From contig JAJEKV010000077.1 of the NCBI GenBank assembly GCA_021234155.1, positions 1,721,012 through 1,785,011 on the forward strand: DNA of 64,000 nt, given 5' to 3'. Under the pieces are notes generated by a model. The model had not been told where the DNA came from. It saw only the letters and a list, made by a program, of their open reading frames with translations, and made no database searches. Shown one piece after another: positions 10,297 through 21,185 of the stretch. The stretch is from Isoetes taiwanensis (taxonomy: Eukaryota > Streptophyta > Lycopodiopsida > Isoetales > Isoetaceae). The position numbers and the translations under genes were made by a program. How positions within the stretch are numbered: position 1 is the first letter of the stretch; each line of letters opens with the position of its first letter.

Positions 10297-10661
10297 TCTA
10301 ACTACTAGAAATTAGGGTTCCCCAGAAAACGCCTTGTTTATTTCTTCCTATATATAAGATTAGTGCTGCCTTTTTGGAATTATCAATATCTATCTTTAAT
10401 TAATGGGCCCTTTGAAGCTTATGCTAAGAACACAAATCTGAAACCGCCCCTGTAAAGCGCCGTCTATAAGAGAGGCAAAACAAGAAAAGATAAACACCTA
10501 GGTACGTTGTTATAGATGAGTGTTTGAATCGACTCTGTATGTTTGTTTCTGGACTGTACTGATGCATAAACACTGGACTGATGCGATTTATGTTTGGGTC
10601 AAAGATTCGGTATGTAAGGCGCTTTGGTTTATCATATTCTTAGATTGCTTTTGACCATTGG

Positions 10662-10985
10662 AGGATTTGGATTTTGAAGCGCTAAATCTATTGTTGCAAA
10701 GAGGCAGAAAGCATCTGCCGATTCTAGAGAGCCTCTACAAAGCCTGTAAATAGGTTTGAATGTGGCTTGGATTATTAAAAAACGCTGCAAGGATCGGAAT
10801 GAGGGGACTAAATAGCCCAACAAAGATTTAGATTTTCAAGACCTTAAATTTATTGTTGCAAGAAGCCCAAAAGCATATGCCGATTTTACAGAGCCTGTAA
10901 ATAAGGTTGAATCTTGCGTGGATTATGAAAAATAGCTCTATGAGCATCGGAAGCAAGGAATTAAACAGCCTGGAATCATATGAGC
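10662..10985. repeat. Two-copy tandem duplication, ~161-bp period
   Basis: The block starting near 10662 (GGATTTGGATTTTGAAGCGC) is repeated from about 10824. Aligned landmarks are TTTATTGTTGCA, GCATATGCCGATT, GAGCCTGTAAATA and TGGATTAT. Copies have diverged by substitutions and small indels. It lies about 370 bp upstream of the start of the minus-strand FCP1-like gene, on its promoter side. Confidence 0.7.
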
Positions 10986-10999
10986 CCCATGAGCCCCAG

Positions 11000-13900
11000 T
11001 TAGTTTGACAACCCCAGGGCTAAAATTCAGTGGATTAATGATTTTTCTGACAGTAGAGCTCACCAATCTCTATTTTGTTTTGTATGATTCTCGGCTATTT
11101 CCCCTATTTTTTAATATTCTATCCTTCTGGCTATGGTCCAGCTATGGAGGTGGCGAAGACAATGGGTGGCTTTTTTATTCTGTCTCTTCTCTTTGACAGC
11201 CCACTTGCTCAGAATGCCCAAAACAGAGCTTTAATCTGTAATCCACTTGGAGTTAGTGCTTAGTTTGATAGGTTAAGGTATAAAACTTATGTGGGTTCTT
11301 GTGATAAATCTTGCAAACGCTCAGAAAAATGGCAACAAAGGGCTAGCTATGAGATTCTTATTTGCTTCAGAAATGCGCAAAGGCGTTTACCTGCTCGGTC
11401 GCAACTAAAGAAGTCCTTGGATTAATTCAAATATCGAGTCTCTGTCTCTTTGTCAAAGAAAATTGAGGGCAAGGGAAAAAAATTGAGGGCTCATATTAAG
11501 CCTTTCTTTGCATCGCTACATTTCAATAACCAAGATAGATTGCAAGTAATGCTACAGTCCTCAACTTTACAATCTCCAAATACTTAGGTGGCACTTTCAT
11601 GGACTTGATTCTGCCAGCTTCTCAACTCATGCATTTGATTTGTGTCCCAAACTATAAAGGAAAAGGGCTAAAAAATTCACCACTCTTGGAATGGTCTTTT
11701 CATCTCACTTGTGAGTACAAATCAATTACCATGCTATTTCTTTATCAAGTAATGCCCGAGGCAATAACTTGAGCAAATACTTGAGTGGCACTTTATGAAC
11801 TTGATTCTTGAATGAAATAGGCTTTAACTATTAATAGTAACATTTCATTTTTGTTTAAGAATTTTGCAGAGCCAATACTGATCACTAGATGAACAAAGCA
11901 CAATCAAGATATAGGATCGGAGAGAGCACTATTAAGATATGGAATGTTATGACATGGGATGCTATAACAGAGGTAAGCTTTACTTGAAGAGGTACCTGTC
12001 AAAGTATCACAATCCATGAGATGGCACCTGACATAGATCCTTAAAGCACCTCTGCCCCTCTATTTTGTGAATTTGATAGAACAATAGGTGAACTGATCAA
12101 TTTGAGAGATGCACACTTACTATAATATGTTGCTTTCATAATATTTACAATTTCAAGCAAGTTTGGTTGTTTTCGTAGCATATTTTTATGCTGGAGACCA
12201 ATATATGGTGGGATTTACATCTTCTAGCTTTCTAGCATCGCGTATCGTAGGCAGCGGAAGAACTCTTTCACCGACTTATAGGTTATACGTAGGAGGCTTG
12301 GCAAGCATAAGTTTTTCTTTCTGCAATAAAATTTACGTGCTTACCATAGGTCTTATGGAGAAGCTTTGCAAGAATTAAGTATTTGTATGCCTCTAACTTA
12401 TATCCAAGATGCCCATGTTTTAGATTTACTTACGGATGTCTCAAATATATGAACTATTGCATGTCACACATATATTTGAACGCTATTGCCACGTACAATA
12501 TTATCCTTCCCCTGCATCACTGATGGCTTAGCAAGTTGATTATGAAAGTTGAGCCATGAATTATGAAGTTACAACCCCAATGTGTACTATGCATAAAATA
12601 AATGTTTCAACATGATACATCATATATGTGTCTAAAACACTTGTGTATTTTGATCGCATAAGATAATCCATGTCTTACAATTAAAACATGCCTTAGGTAG
12701 TCGAGATAGACAGAACATAGCAAGCCATGGCTAATAAGATAGATACAACATATCAAGCATACATGTTTCAAACAAATTTATTCTCATATTTCGAAATGTT
12801 TATTCTCACTCAAGACCTTGCCAAACATAAAAGTTGTTGATGTATAATATTAACAAAGTTAACAAACTTTTATATACAATTTACTTATGTGATGATGAAT
12901 CCACCTTAAAATGCCCAGGCTTAAAAAGGAAAAAGCCATCTTTTTGTAATCCAATGTATGGATTACCAGCTTACACATTCCATACATGCACAAGAAACTA
13001 GTGGTATCTATTGCTCAATACAACTCCTCATAGAGTCACGATTATATAAGAAAGGGACATAACAGCCTCTCACAAAGGCATGTCTTAGTGATTTTGCCTT
13101 GGAACATACCATACAGGTTTTGAAGGCTTTCAAAATCACAGGAGAGACAATTCCTCGTCTACTCACGGCCTTTGCAAGGGATAATGGAGCAACAAGTTTG
13201 TTTGGAGGCACGCTTATGAGGCCTCCAGAATGCGTTGATGTATTCGCAAATCTCTTTTTTCGCCAAAGAAAGTAATAAACTTCTTAACAAATGTCTTCCC
13301 AACATCAACTAACATCAACTGTTTATTTGAACATCTAATCTGGCTCTATGCTATCCATCAATACATTATTCCCTATGCACAACTAGTCAAACATTTGAAG
13401 ACATCAAACATTTGCCTTTGGCCCTATGTTATGCATTAATGCATTATCCCTTATCGACAACTACTCATTTGAGGACGGCAAAAGCGTCGGCTCTATAGAG
13501 TAAACATTTGAAAATCCATTACCTCGAACTTTTAAGCATGAAGCTTATGCAATGCATCTATTGTTCATGCAGAGTTCAGATCATTTAGAGGCATTGCGCT
13601 GACAAAAATCTATTCACTTTTTACAAAGTGTTGTCCATAACTACAAATTTAGTTTTAGTAGCTCAAATATTATCCTCAACATTAGAGATCTTAGCATCTC
13701 TAATGGACCGCTATCATGAGTAATCCATAACTCACAAAACATAGACTATTTAAAATTAAACGGACCTACGCATTTTGGAGGTTGATGTTTACATCTTTCA
13801 TAAATTCCCAACATCAAATCTTTATTTTAGCCTTAAGCACTTGCAAAGTACAGTTAAAGGGTGCACAAGGCGCCGGCATTGTATATATATATGCTGATAC

Positions 13901-14820
13901 GCCGCGACACCTCATCAGATCACACTCTGGATAAATCTGGACCATTGAAGCCCTAGATTTAAAATAACAGACGTAGGCCCAAAACCTAAAACGCAATATG
14001 CAATGGTCACTAGCCCCCTACGGATCTAAATACCAATGGGAAAACATACAGCATGCTTATGAAACCTACATATGCATGGATAAGAGAAAACCCGCTTGCT
14101 TTCGGAGTGAAAACCCTGCCGACCTGCGAAGCGGGGGTTGACCATCCAGAATCAAGTCCAGAGGGGCTTTTACTCAACCGAAAGAAATTTTACTTGATGT
14201 TCTGGGAGCTGAATCGATGGTAAAATGAGAAGAATGGATGGTAAAACACAAAGAATCGAGGGCAAACATCTTCTGCTATGAGTGTTTGCTCTGATTGATT
14301 TTATGGGTAAACAAACGTGCCATGTGGCATCGTGCGATTGGAGTTGAGGCCAAAACATCATGTAAAAGTTCTTTTCTTATATGAAATGGCATGGAGCATA
14401 TGTCTTTTAATGTCTTTTCCAAGTTGATCTATTCGACAACCCAATTTCTCATATATCTCGTCGACCTCGATCTTAATTCTGGCTCCTTTCTCAATGGTAC
14501 TAATAATACCGACGTTAGTGTTGAATGTAAGGGTCTTCTACCCAGCCCCTATAATATAGCCTTATAATGGTGAAAGTAATGGAGCCCTACAAATATACTA
14601 GAGTCCCTATCCGAGATCTCTTTATTTGTTGTGTCTGCTTCTTGGATCCCTTTATCACTTCTGCTAGGCCCTGAGTTCTACATGATATACTATATTAGCT
14701 AAAATGGAAACATGTTTGCCTAATCCCATAGTGCATCTTCTCTTGCAAAAAACAAGAACACACCACAATTTGTGCCTTGAATTTTAACATCGCAGCCTAC
14801 ACTCCCATCAATCACATGGA
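11000..14820. other. Gene-poor stretch
   Basis: AT-rich sequence without a recognisable coding exon on either strand. Short open frames near 11005-11263, 12163-12378 and 13008-13211 have no motif support. There is no obvious RNA gene and no complete transposon. Confidence 0.45.
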
Positions 14821-14830
14821 ATGAAGGTTC

Positions 14831-15208
14831 TCATTGAAGGTCTTGTATGTTGGTATTGATAATTAGCAGCAACAACTTCGTTTTCTGCAGCCTGGTTCTA
14901 CACGGAGCAATTCCTTGGTTTTTTTTTTTTGCCTCTTCCCCGTTAGCTTGCAGCATGTTAGAGGTCTTCTTTTCATCAGCAAGCTCTGTTTCAAGTTGCT
15001 GAATTCGGCTGCTAAAGAGGCTATATGCTTTTTTCAACTCCTTGTTTTGATTGAGGAGGGTTGCATAGTGCTTTAGCAACTCGTCCATCACTTCGACGGG
15101 AGCCGATAGATGGGTGTCTACGACTAGCAAAATCCCATGTGCTGAATATTTACTCTGCAACAAATTGCATGTTTGTGAAATACGGCAGTTCGTTTGCGTA
15201 TATTGCAA
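14831..15208 (-). CDS. Coiled-coil open frame, unassigned
   Basis: A 125-codon open frame with a heptad-like central part (residues about 40-95, including LNQNKELKKAYSLF and QQLETELADEKK) predicts a coiled coil. The flanks do not look like conserved protein. It lies just to the left of copy 1 of the 79-bp repeat. It may be a fragment of an older gene or element; function unknown. Confidence 0.25.
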   Translation of the reverse strand: MQYTQTNCRISQTCNLLQSKYSAHGILLVVDTHLSAPVEVMDELLKHYATLLNQNKELKKAYSLFSSRIQQLETELADEKKTSNMLQANGEEAKKKNQGIAPCRTRLQKTKLLLLIINTNIQDLQ

Positions 15209-15270
15209 TTGTTGAAGAATGTATTCAATCAGGACATTTGTGACTTTATTGTTACATGCTCTGGAAGGTG

Positions 15271-15349
15271 ATATCGATATAGCATTGTCATTACTCGTTC
15301 TTAACCCCTAGCTCTCGTAGGTTTCCAAGATCCAACGGCTAGCAACTGT
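15271..15349. repeat. 79-bp direct repeat, copy 1
   Basis: Identical base for base to 16335-16413. It abuts the truncated gag end of the copia fragment at 15350. See the copy 2 entry for the opposite boundary. Confidence 0.9.
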
Positions 15350-16334
15350 AACTTTCTTTATTTATCTCAGTCAACACTCTCCTTCTAGTGCTTTCGACAT
15401 TATTTCTTTCACCTTCATATTCAATGAGATCTAACATCCTCACTTGAAGCACATGCTTCACTTTCTCCTTCCATACAAATCGGTGTCACCCTTGAACACA
15501 TCTATAGCATTCAACAATCATGCTCCAAATCGCTAAATCCTGCACCGCAACATAGCTCTGATACCAATGTAAGATATTATGTCACCAATAATATCTTAGA
15601 GTCAGCTTGCTCAATACAATTTAACACCTGTGTATAGATCTAAATGCAATTCATGTCAATCCTATGAAAATTCTCGCAAATTCACACATCAAATAATATA
15701 GACTAGAACATCATTGTGAATAGCAATTTCATAGTTTATTAATGAACCATAGACCTTAGAAGCCAAGACCTTTTAGAATGAAAACTTCAATGAAATCTCG
15801 AACCAGCCAAGCTGAATGACTATCTATACATCCTTAGGTTTAATATAAGATCGGGATTCGACCATGTTGCATATCTTCTGAATGAAGTTGTCAAAGGTCT
15901 TGTAAGGCCCGGTATTTTAAACACGAAAATGGCTCCAAGTTCCTGGGCCGACTTCCATGTATTTCTAGATTTTTATAAATAAATGTTTCGATGGTTTATT
16001 TACCATCCTTATTGACAATATTTACAACCATTGCATTTACAATGGTTCTTCATAATATACACTTGTCTTTTAATGATCCATATTTGCAACCATATGGATA
16101 CCTCCTTTTGTTCATGCAAACAAGTGTTCACAGTGCCTCAACAAATCAATCTGGCTCTGTCAATTTTCACCATCACAAGTTGTTTATGCAATCACCTGCA
16201 TAGTAAAGGTTTAACTCAATCCCTGAAACTGTCTAGGCATATCTTCAAGTTTTTAACACCTTCATCAAAGTATTTTATCTCCAACATTTTATAAGATTAT
16301 GATATGAACCAAATGCACATTAACATTTCTAACA
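15350..16334 (-). mobile_element. Truncated Ty1-copia-like element: 5' LTR, PBS, gag start
   Basis: Read on the minus strand, the right part (16334 to 15568, about 767 bp) is LTR-like: it opens TGTTAGAAATG and closes CTTACA. One base further is TGGTATCAGAGC (15566-15555), the classical primer-binding site complementary to initiator tRNA-Met. A leader follows, then a short gag-like frame (FVWKEKVKHVLQVRMLDLIE) that stops abruptly at 15350. Protease, integrase, reverse transcriptase and the 3' LTR are absent. The outer LTR end coincides exactly with the start of copy 2 of the 79-bp repeat, and the gag truncation coincides with copy 1. A palindrome (GATATTAT...ATAATATC) sits at the inner LTR end near 15573-15595. 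Confidence 0.6.
15555..15566 (-). promoter_or_regulatory. Retrotransposon primer-binding site
   Basis: The minus strand reads TGGTATCAGAGC, the tRNA-iMet-complementary primer-binding site of most plant LTR retrotransposons, one base away from the LTR end. Confidence 0.7.
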
Positions 16335-16413
16335 ATATCGATATAGCATTGTCATTACTCGTTCTTAACCCCTAGCTCTCGTAGGTTTCCAAGATCCAAC
16401 GGCTAGCAACTGT
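16335..16413. repeat. 79-bp direct repeat, copy 2
   Basis: Perfect copy of 15271-15349, starting the base after the copia LTR terminus. It is followed at once by TGTAACACTCCC, which resembles the 5' end of a Ty3-gypsy LTR. Confidence 0.9.
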
Positions 16414-16830
16414 TGTAACACTCCCGTGTTACCACGGCTTCCAGACATCCAATCATTGCAATAATTATGAAATGTCATGAAAAATGGCATGAAATAATTA
16501 ATGTAATGATTGGGAGAGGGGGTACACGTGGCGCCCTCAGAGGGTGACACGTGGCATGGAGACACAAAGTGGCACTCAAGTGACACTTAGGTCACTAGTG
16601 ACACGTGACTCCGTGAGGCGGTGACACCCAAGCTAGGCGGCGCGCCGACCAAACGACCTCCAAATCGGGAGTTGTTTGATGTACGGAGCTTGGCTCGATG
16701 AGCTAGGGTGCCTACGTTCGACGGATCGTGATTTGGAGCTATAGTTTGTGCGGGGCGTCGTGATTGGGGTTTGTAGAGATTCTGTAGGAGCTTGAGCCTT
16801 CGAGTCCTGGAGAGCGTGTCAAGGTTAGCC
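16414..16830 (+). mobile_element. Possible Ty3-gypsy-like LTR fragment
   Basis: It begins TTGTAACACTCCCGTGTTAC, with a perfect 7-bp stem (GTAACAC/GTGTTAC, 16415-16432). The segment is GC-richer than its surroundings and contains ACACGTGGCG-like boxes, as in many plant gypsy LTRs that open with TGTAACAC. No matching 3' end, primer-binding site or coding region is visible, so it would be a partial or solo LTR. Low certainty. Confidence 0.3.
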
Positions 16831-17039
16831 TCTTGTTCATATGATTGATTTTGAATGTTTGAATGTTTCTGTGTCTTTGGTGGCTCGGAGAGCCTATCTC
16901 CATGATAGCTTGAAGAGCTTATCTCCGCTTGATGTTTTGTTATTTCAAGGTTATTCTGTTATTTCAAGTTATGATCTCTGGCTTTGTAGATGGATGGTTA
17001 GTTTATTTCAGCTTCTGCCTGATGATTGTTGTAGTTAGA

Positions 17040-18240
17040 TGGATGCTTTCCATTCTATGAATGTGGTATTTGACTTGAAAAGGCAGGTTGCTTGGTTAGT
17101 TTTGGCTCTGTTTGCTCTATGATCTCTAGACGGCCATAGGCTAGAGTAGATAAGCAACCGTCAGATATGAGAGGGTTAAAATGTGTAACCTGCCAATCAT
17201 TGTTGTTTTAGAACAAACACCTAACAGTCCAACCTCTTGTGAGGTTTACCACTCCAACCTCTAGCAGATTATCATGATAATCTCCTAGGAGATTATCGTG
17301 ATAAGCATTTTAGATACAGCATTATTTCTTATTAACAAGTACATTTTACAAGTGGGCCTTCCACCCAATGTGACATCTACTATTTTTGTCACTGTGCAGC
17401 ACATGTTACAAATTATGCTGACTGCCTTACTCCAAATTTCTCTACTACCTTCAACGCTGAATCTGCATCTGTAAGTGTGATGAAAATATTATTACTGGCG
17501 CTCGAATTTTGAAACCTTGGGCCTCAACTATACACACCTGCAATAATTGATAATCTGTAAATCTCACATTATAATATACACATCGAGCACAGTTCAGATT
17601 TTTACCTTGAACCATTGTTTCGGAAGCAACAGATTGTGCCACTTGAGCTACCATCTCAAGATGTGGTTGTGTAACTTGCACCATTGCAGACACAACCATA
17701 TGTCCAACCAAATCTGAAAGACATGGCACTTAAATCCTGGTTTCACAATACCAAAAGACAAGTAGGCTTACTTGTATTGATGTTCCTTCCAGTGGATGAA
17801 GTTATTTCCTTAATGCTCACATCAACTAGAGCACTTGCAGCATAGAAAATTCATATTAAACAAGCCATGCAATTAACATGATGTAATGAAGAAATTTTAT
17901 ACTAGTTGCAACAGCAGTTCGAATTTCACTCGCCCCTTTAGTTATATCACTTGCAACACTGGTTGCAACCACATTATTGATATCACCTGCCATATACGGA
18001 AGTGAACATGTGGCAGTTTTAGGGTGTAAATATGGTTCTGCTACCCAAAAAAGCTCAAAAGCACTAAGCACTTAAAGCACTTAGAGTTCGACAGAAAACG
18101 TGACTTAGCTCGATCTCGGTTCCCGCGTGCCAATTTTCCTCCCAATTTCCTGTTTCATTTCCGATTACAACAGAGTTTTCCTAATCCCTTCCGGCACACA
18201 ACAATAGATCTTTTCTCGAAACCTAACTAATCTTCCTCAA
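17040..18240. other. Gene-poor stretch with Ala/Val-rich minus-strand frames
   Basis: Two minus-strand open frames, 17451-17729 and 17856-18071, contain related-looking Val/Ala/Ser-rich stretches (VVATSVASDITKGASEI and MVAQVAQSVASETMVQ). They could be small duplicated exons, but splice joining is not convincing. Nothing else is recognisable. Confidence 0.25.
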
Positions 18241-18430
18241 TCAAGTGAAATGGCGGAGCCAATTCGAACGGCTGAAGATTTTCTTTGAGATTCTAATTAT
18301 CAAGCAGTGCAATCAAGTGCAAAATACAACCGATTAGTAAAAAAATGTTTCACAGGGAACAATGGGAATCATTTTGGCGAGAACCTTTCAATCTAAGTCT
18401 CAATCAAGGTTCGGTTTCTCAAACCGCATT

Positions 18431-19140
18431 TGAGGGCCAAATTGGATAGGTTCTTGAAAATTTTCTACCAGAAGGTCCACTGTAATAATGAAGTAAGAAA
18501 ACTTGACTTGCTTATGCTTTTGCATGGGAAAATTGCCACTGAAGCTTTGGATGATCCCAAAGGGCATAAGATCAATTGGGCTGCATATGGTGCCGCGGGT
18601 TGTAATGTAATGTAAATGCGGCCGAAAAAGAAGGTTGAAAAAGTAAAAGATGAAGTGGATTTGAAGCCCGATATTTACGAAAAAAGAAATTAGTAAACCT
18701 ATCCTAGATCGAGAATGATTTGAAGCATAACCTGCAGGTTAGTGACAGAAAAGAATTGGTATGCTTGAAAATAAAAGGCGAGAGATGGGAAAGGAAATGC
18801 AAACTCTTGTTGTTAACAATGCTGATGAGAAGAGTAATGACAAGATCTATAAGACATTGTCCGATAAAAGAATTGCTATTGAAGAGCTTAAGTCTAGAAT
18901 TGCGAGAGAAGAAGGCTTTGTTTAGCACAATGGAAGTGGAGGCGAGAAATAAGGGAGTTGGAAAGGAAAGGCGATGTTTGAGGAGTATGCATATGAGTCT
19001 TTGGAGTCTATTTGCAAACCCGGAAGATCGGTCTTCTTCTTGTGAAGAAAATTTCATTGGAGGCTAAATTGATTGAAAAACGGACTGAGATCACTACAGC
19101 CAAAGAACATTTGAGCAACCTTGAAAGTTTGAGGCCCGGA
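18431..19140 (+). pseudogene. Frame-broken coiled-coil region of a composite gene
   Basis: Successive frames read as one helical, charged protein, but it is broken at several points: a stop near 18613, a break near 18692 and slips near 18780, 18915, 18955 and 19010. Recognisable pieces are GHKINWAAYGAAG, KKKVEKVKDEVDLKPDIYEK, KTLSDKRIAIEELKSRIA and EAKLIEKRTEITTAKEHL, the last two being heptad-like. It directly precedes the RING-H2 segment and may be the N-terminal coiled coil of the same protein. Degraded coding sequence or assembly indels are both possible. I do not recognise the family from the coiled coil alone. Confidence 0.45.
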
Positions 19141-19149
19141 TAACCAACA

Positions 19150-19356
19150 CTCCTTTTACGCATCAACACTATCAAAAAGAACACTTCGAGTTTTTTGCAA
19201 AGTTCTTGTACTGCTTGTGGTTTAACATTTCATGATAAATACAAAATGTCATTAGTTTTGGAATGTCAACATGAGTACCATTTGCTGTGTGCTGCATTGT
19301 TAAGAGAAGGGAAATGTTTGAAATGTGAATCACATATTCACGAAGATCTTTATCTT
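19150..19356 (+). CDS. RING-H2-type zinc finger segment
   Basis: The frame around 19165-19356 encodes CTACGLTFHDKYKMSLVLEC followed by QHEYHLLCAALLREGKCLKC. Spacing is C-x2-C-x15-C-x1-H-x2-H-x2-C-x10-C-x2-C, which fits the RING-H2 consensus of E3 ubiquitin ligases (cysteines from 19207 to 19326). The frame stops at 19357, and the downstream lysine-rich region continues in another frame, so one more indel or a splice event lies between. The coiled coil upstream is common in RING E3 ligases. The E3 role is inferred only from the finger. Confidence 0.55.
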
Positions 19357-19363
19357 TGAACTT

Positions 19364-19968
19364 GGGATGACTACTCCAACAGGAATAGAGCAGGTTGCTT
19401 CTTTTGATCCTATAATAATTAACAAGAAAACTGATTTGGGGTCAAACACAATTAGGGTTGATTTGGGATCTAATCTAGCTCGGGCAGATGAAGTTCATGC
19501 TGATCTTTACTTCAAATCCCCTTCTACTAGCTCAAAGAGGAAGAAAAATGCAAGTTGTGATTCTGATTACATTCCAGATGAAGTGGATTTAGGGTGTAAA
19601 GATGTGAGTCCAAGGCAGCTAAGAAGTGCCAGCAAAGTTCTAAATTCTGTATCAGAATTGGAGGCAGGCATTAGGAATGATGACAATGAAGTTGACTATG
19701 TGTTAGATACTTCAACAAGGAAGAAGCAAAAGCAGGAAATCAGGACGAATGATGTTGTGACTAAAAAGAAGATTAAAGGGAAAGAAACAATAAAGAAGAA
19801 AGTCACATAAGGGACAAGTATCCATTGAGGAAGAGAAAAACTTTGAATCTGCAGAAGCAGGGGAGGACCAGGAGCTGCAAGGAAGTAAGATTCCACATGT
19901 TGATCTTACTGTTGATCAAGGCCTTCAAGTGGAGAATCAAGATGCAGCACAATCTAAACACAATGAAG
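19364..19968 (+). CDS. Lys-rich disordered linker with NLS-like clusters
   Basis: The frame (within 19325-19810) encodes a low-complexity acidic/basic segment with SKRKKNASCDSDYIPDEVDL, RKKQKQE and KKKIKGKETIKKK. After a one-base slip near 19808 it continues with GQVSIEEEKNFESAEAGED, up to a donor at 19969 (GAAG then GTATAA). If the donor is skipped, the frame stays open to TAA at 20052. The basic clusters suggest nuclear localisation. It connects the RING-H2 part to the small exons and the FCP1-like domain, which is the main argument for one composite gene. Confidence 0.45.
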
Positions 19969-20061
19969 GTATAAACAGTGATCTTGAAAAAGTAATGGAT
20001 GCTCTTATGGGAAAGTCAAACATCTCTTTGAGAGCACTAATTCATAAGTTGTAATGTTCAG

Positions 20062-20119
20062 GTATTCACAAATCTGTCCCAACTGAAGAGGACTTTTGTG
20101 TTTCCAATTTAACTTCCAG
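20062..20119 (+). CDS. Small exon A of the FCP1-like gene
   Basis: 58-nt exon between ATGTTCAG and the donor GTCTAC, phase 1 in and phase 2 out. It reads GIHKSVPTEEDFCVSNLTS, ending in the LTSR-type junction shared with exon B. The intron that follows (20120-20203, 84 bp) resembles the next intron. Confidence 0.55.
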
Positions 20120-20365
20120 GTCTACATATGACTTTTTAATTTGAATTCATCATTTGGTTATCATTCAAACTTGTATTCACTTAATTAATTGTCTGACTAA
20201 CAGGTCATCCGACTTGATAAGCACAATTGTTGACAAAGTAGTTCCACTGGATGGGGACTTACCTGTTTCCTATCTAACTACCAGGTTTATGAAACTTTAA
20301 TTTGAATTTATGTGTGTATTATTTGGTTAAGGTTGTATTTACTTAATTAGTTGGCTGTATTTTAG
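20120..20365 (+). repeat. Tandem exon-intron duplication
   Basis: Introns 20120-20203 (84 bp) and 20285-20365 (81 bp) share TTTAATTTGAATT, ATTTGGTTA and CTTAATTAATTG or CTTAATTAGTTG in the same order. The exons next to them share end motifs. The unit is about 165 bp. Confidence 0.65.
20204..20284 (+). CDS. Small exon B of the FCP1-like gene
   Basis: 81-nt exon, phase 2 in and phase 2 out, reading SSDLISTIVDKVVPLDGDLP then VSYLTT. Its beginning resembles the beginning of exon C (SIELQST) and its end resembles exon A (NLTS/YLTT), so A, B and C look like products of tandem exon duplication. A symmetric phase lets the exon be added or skipped without changing frame. Confidence 0.6.
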
Positions 20366-21185
20366 GTCAATCGAGTTGCAAAGCACAAGTGCACCTGACA
20401 TGCAAGTAATATCTAGTATTCAAAAGAAACTTTTGATACTAGATCTCAATGGTGTGCTGGTGAAGACCATCATTAAAAAAAATCAGACCCAGACCAGAGA
20501 AGAATTAAGAAGGCTAAGTTCTCAATTATTGAGAACATCAACCACCAACAAACTTGTGGTATTCAGGCCAGGTCTGCACAAGTTCATGCAGGAGGTGACC
20601 AAATTGTTTGACATTGCAATTTGGTCCTCCATGAATAGCTTTAATGTGAATGAGGTTGTTATAGTTATAGATCCTTCTTATGCAGAGAACTTTGTATTTG
20701 TTTGGGACCACAGCAGTTGTGATGAGATGCCTTTCAAATGGCCTATTCAAAATGCAAATCCAGTTTTCATGAAGCCACTACATAAAGTCTATGAAGCTTT
20801 CCCACAGCATGGGAAGAATGTAATTCTTGCAGATGATTCAGTATACAAGACTCATATGTCTCCACCATTCACTTCCATCGTGGTGCCTACTTTTGCGAAT
20901 GATGAGAATGATAATATTTTGAATAGTTACTTGCTTCCAATACTTAGAAAGGTTGCAGAGGTTGAAGACATGACTGATGTGTTGAAAAGAAAGACCCGGG
21001 CAGAAGCATACACAAGAATGTCCCTTGGTGTTCTTGATGCACTATCTGAAGTTGACATTGGTCAAGATCAGAAGCTGTTAGTCAAAACATATTGCAAGGG
21101 TCAGATTGAATGGTTAGTAGAAAGTTTTGGTCATATTTTCAGTTCTGATCAGTTGGTTCAGCTGCAGAAACATGTGACAGGTTGA
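20366..21185 (+). CDS. FCP1-like HAD protein with degenerate motif I
   Basis: Large terminal exon (phase 2 in) encoding an FCP1/NLI-interacting-factor domain of about 250 residues, ending in TGA at 21183-21185. Motif I is LILDLNGVLVK: the first Asp is present, but the second is Asn (Asp23, Asn25, counted from base 20376). This is the DLNGxL form of a plant subgroup. FRPGLHKFM (63-71), AIWSSM (81-86), the Lys-containing MKPLHKVYEAF (132-142) and VILADDSVYK (149-158) complete the fold. With motif I altered, classical phosphatase activity is doubtful, and a binding or scaffold role is possible. It is joined in phase to small exons A and B upstream. Convergent with the minus-strand gene at 21449. 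Confidence 0.82.

Noticed and set aside
14831-15208. Copia gag for the coiled-coil frame
   Set aside because: It lies beyond the truncation point and the 79-bp repeat, and lacks a CCHC knuckle.
15271-16413. The 79-bp repeats as LTRs of a small TRIM element
   Set aside because: They lack TG...CA ends, and a primer-binding site belongs instead to the larger LTR at 15568-16334.
18704-19057. Minus-strand Phe/Leu/Ser-rich frame
   Set aside because: Antisense of the coiled-coil remnant; composition mirrors Lys/Glu codons.
19696-19896. Hydrophobic minus-strand frame opposite the lysine-rich linker
   Set aside because: It is the antisense shadow of a Lys/Glu-rich coding stretch, which always yields Phe/Leu/Ser-rich frames.
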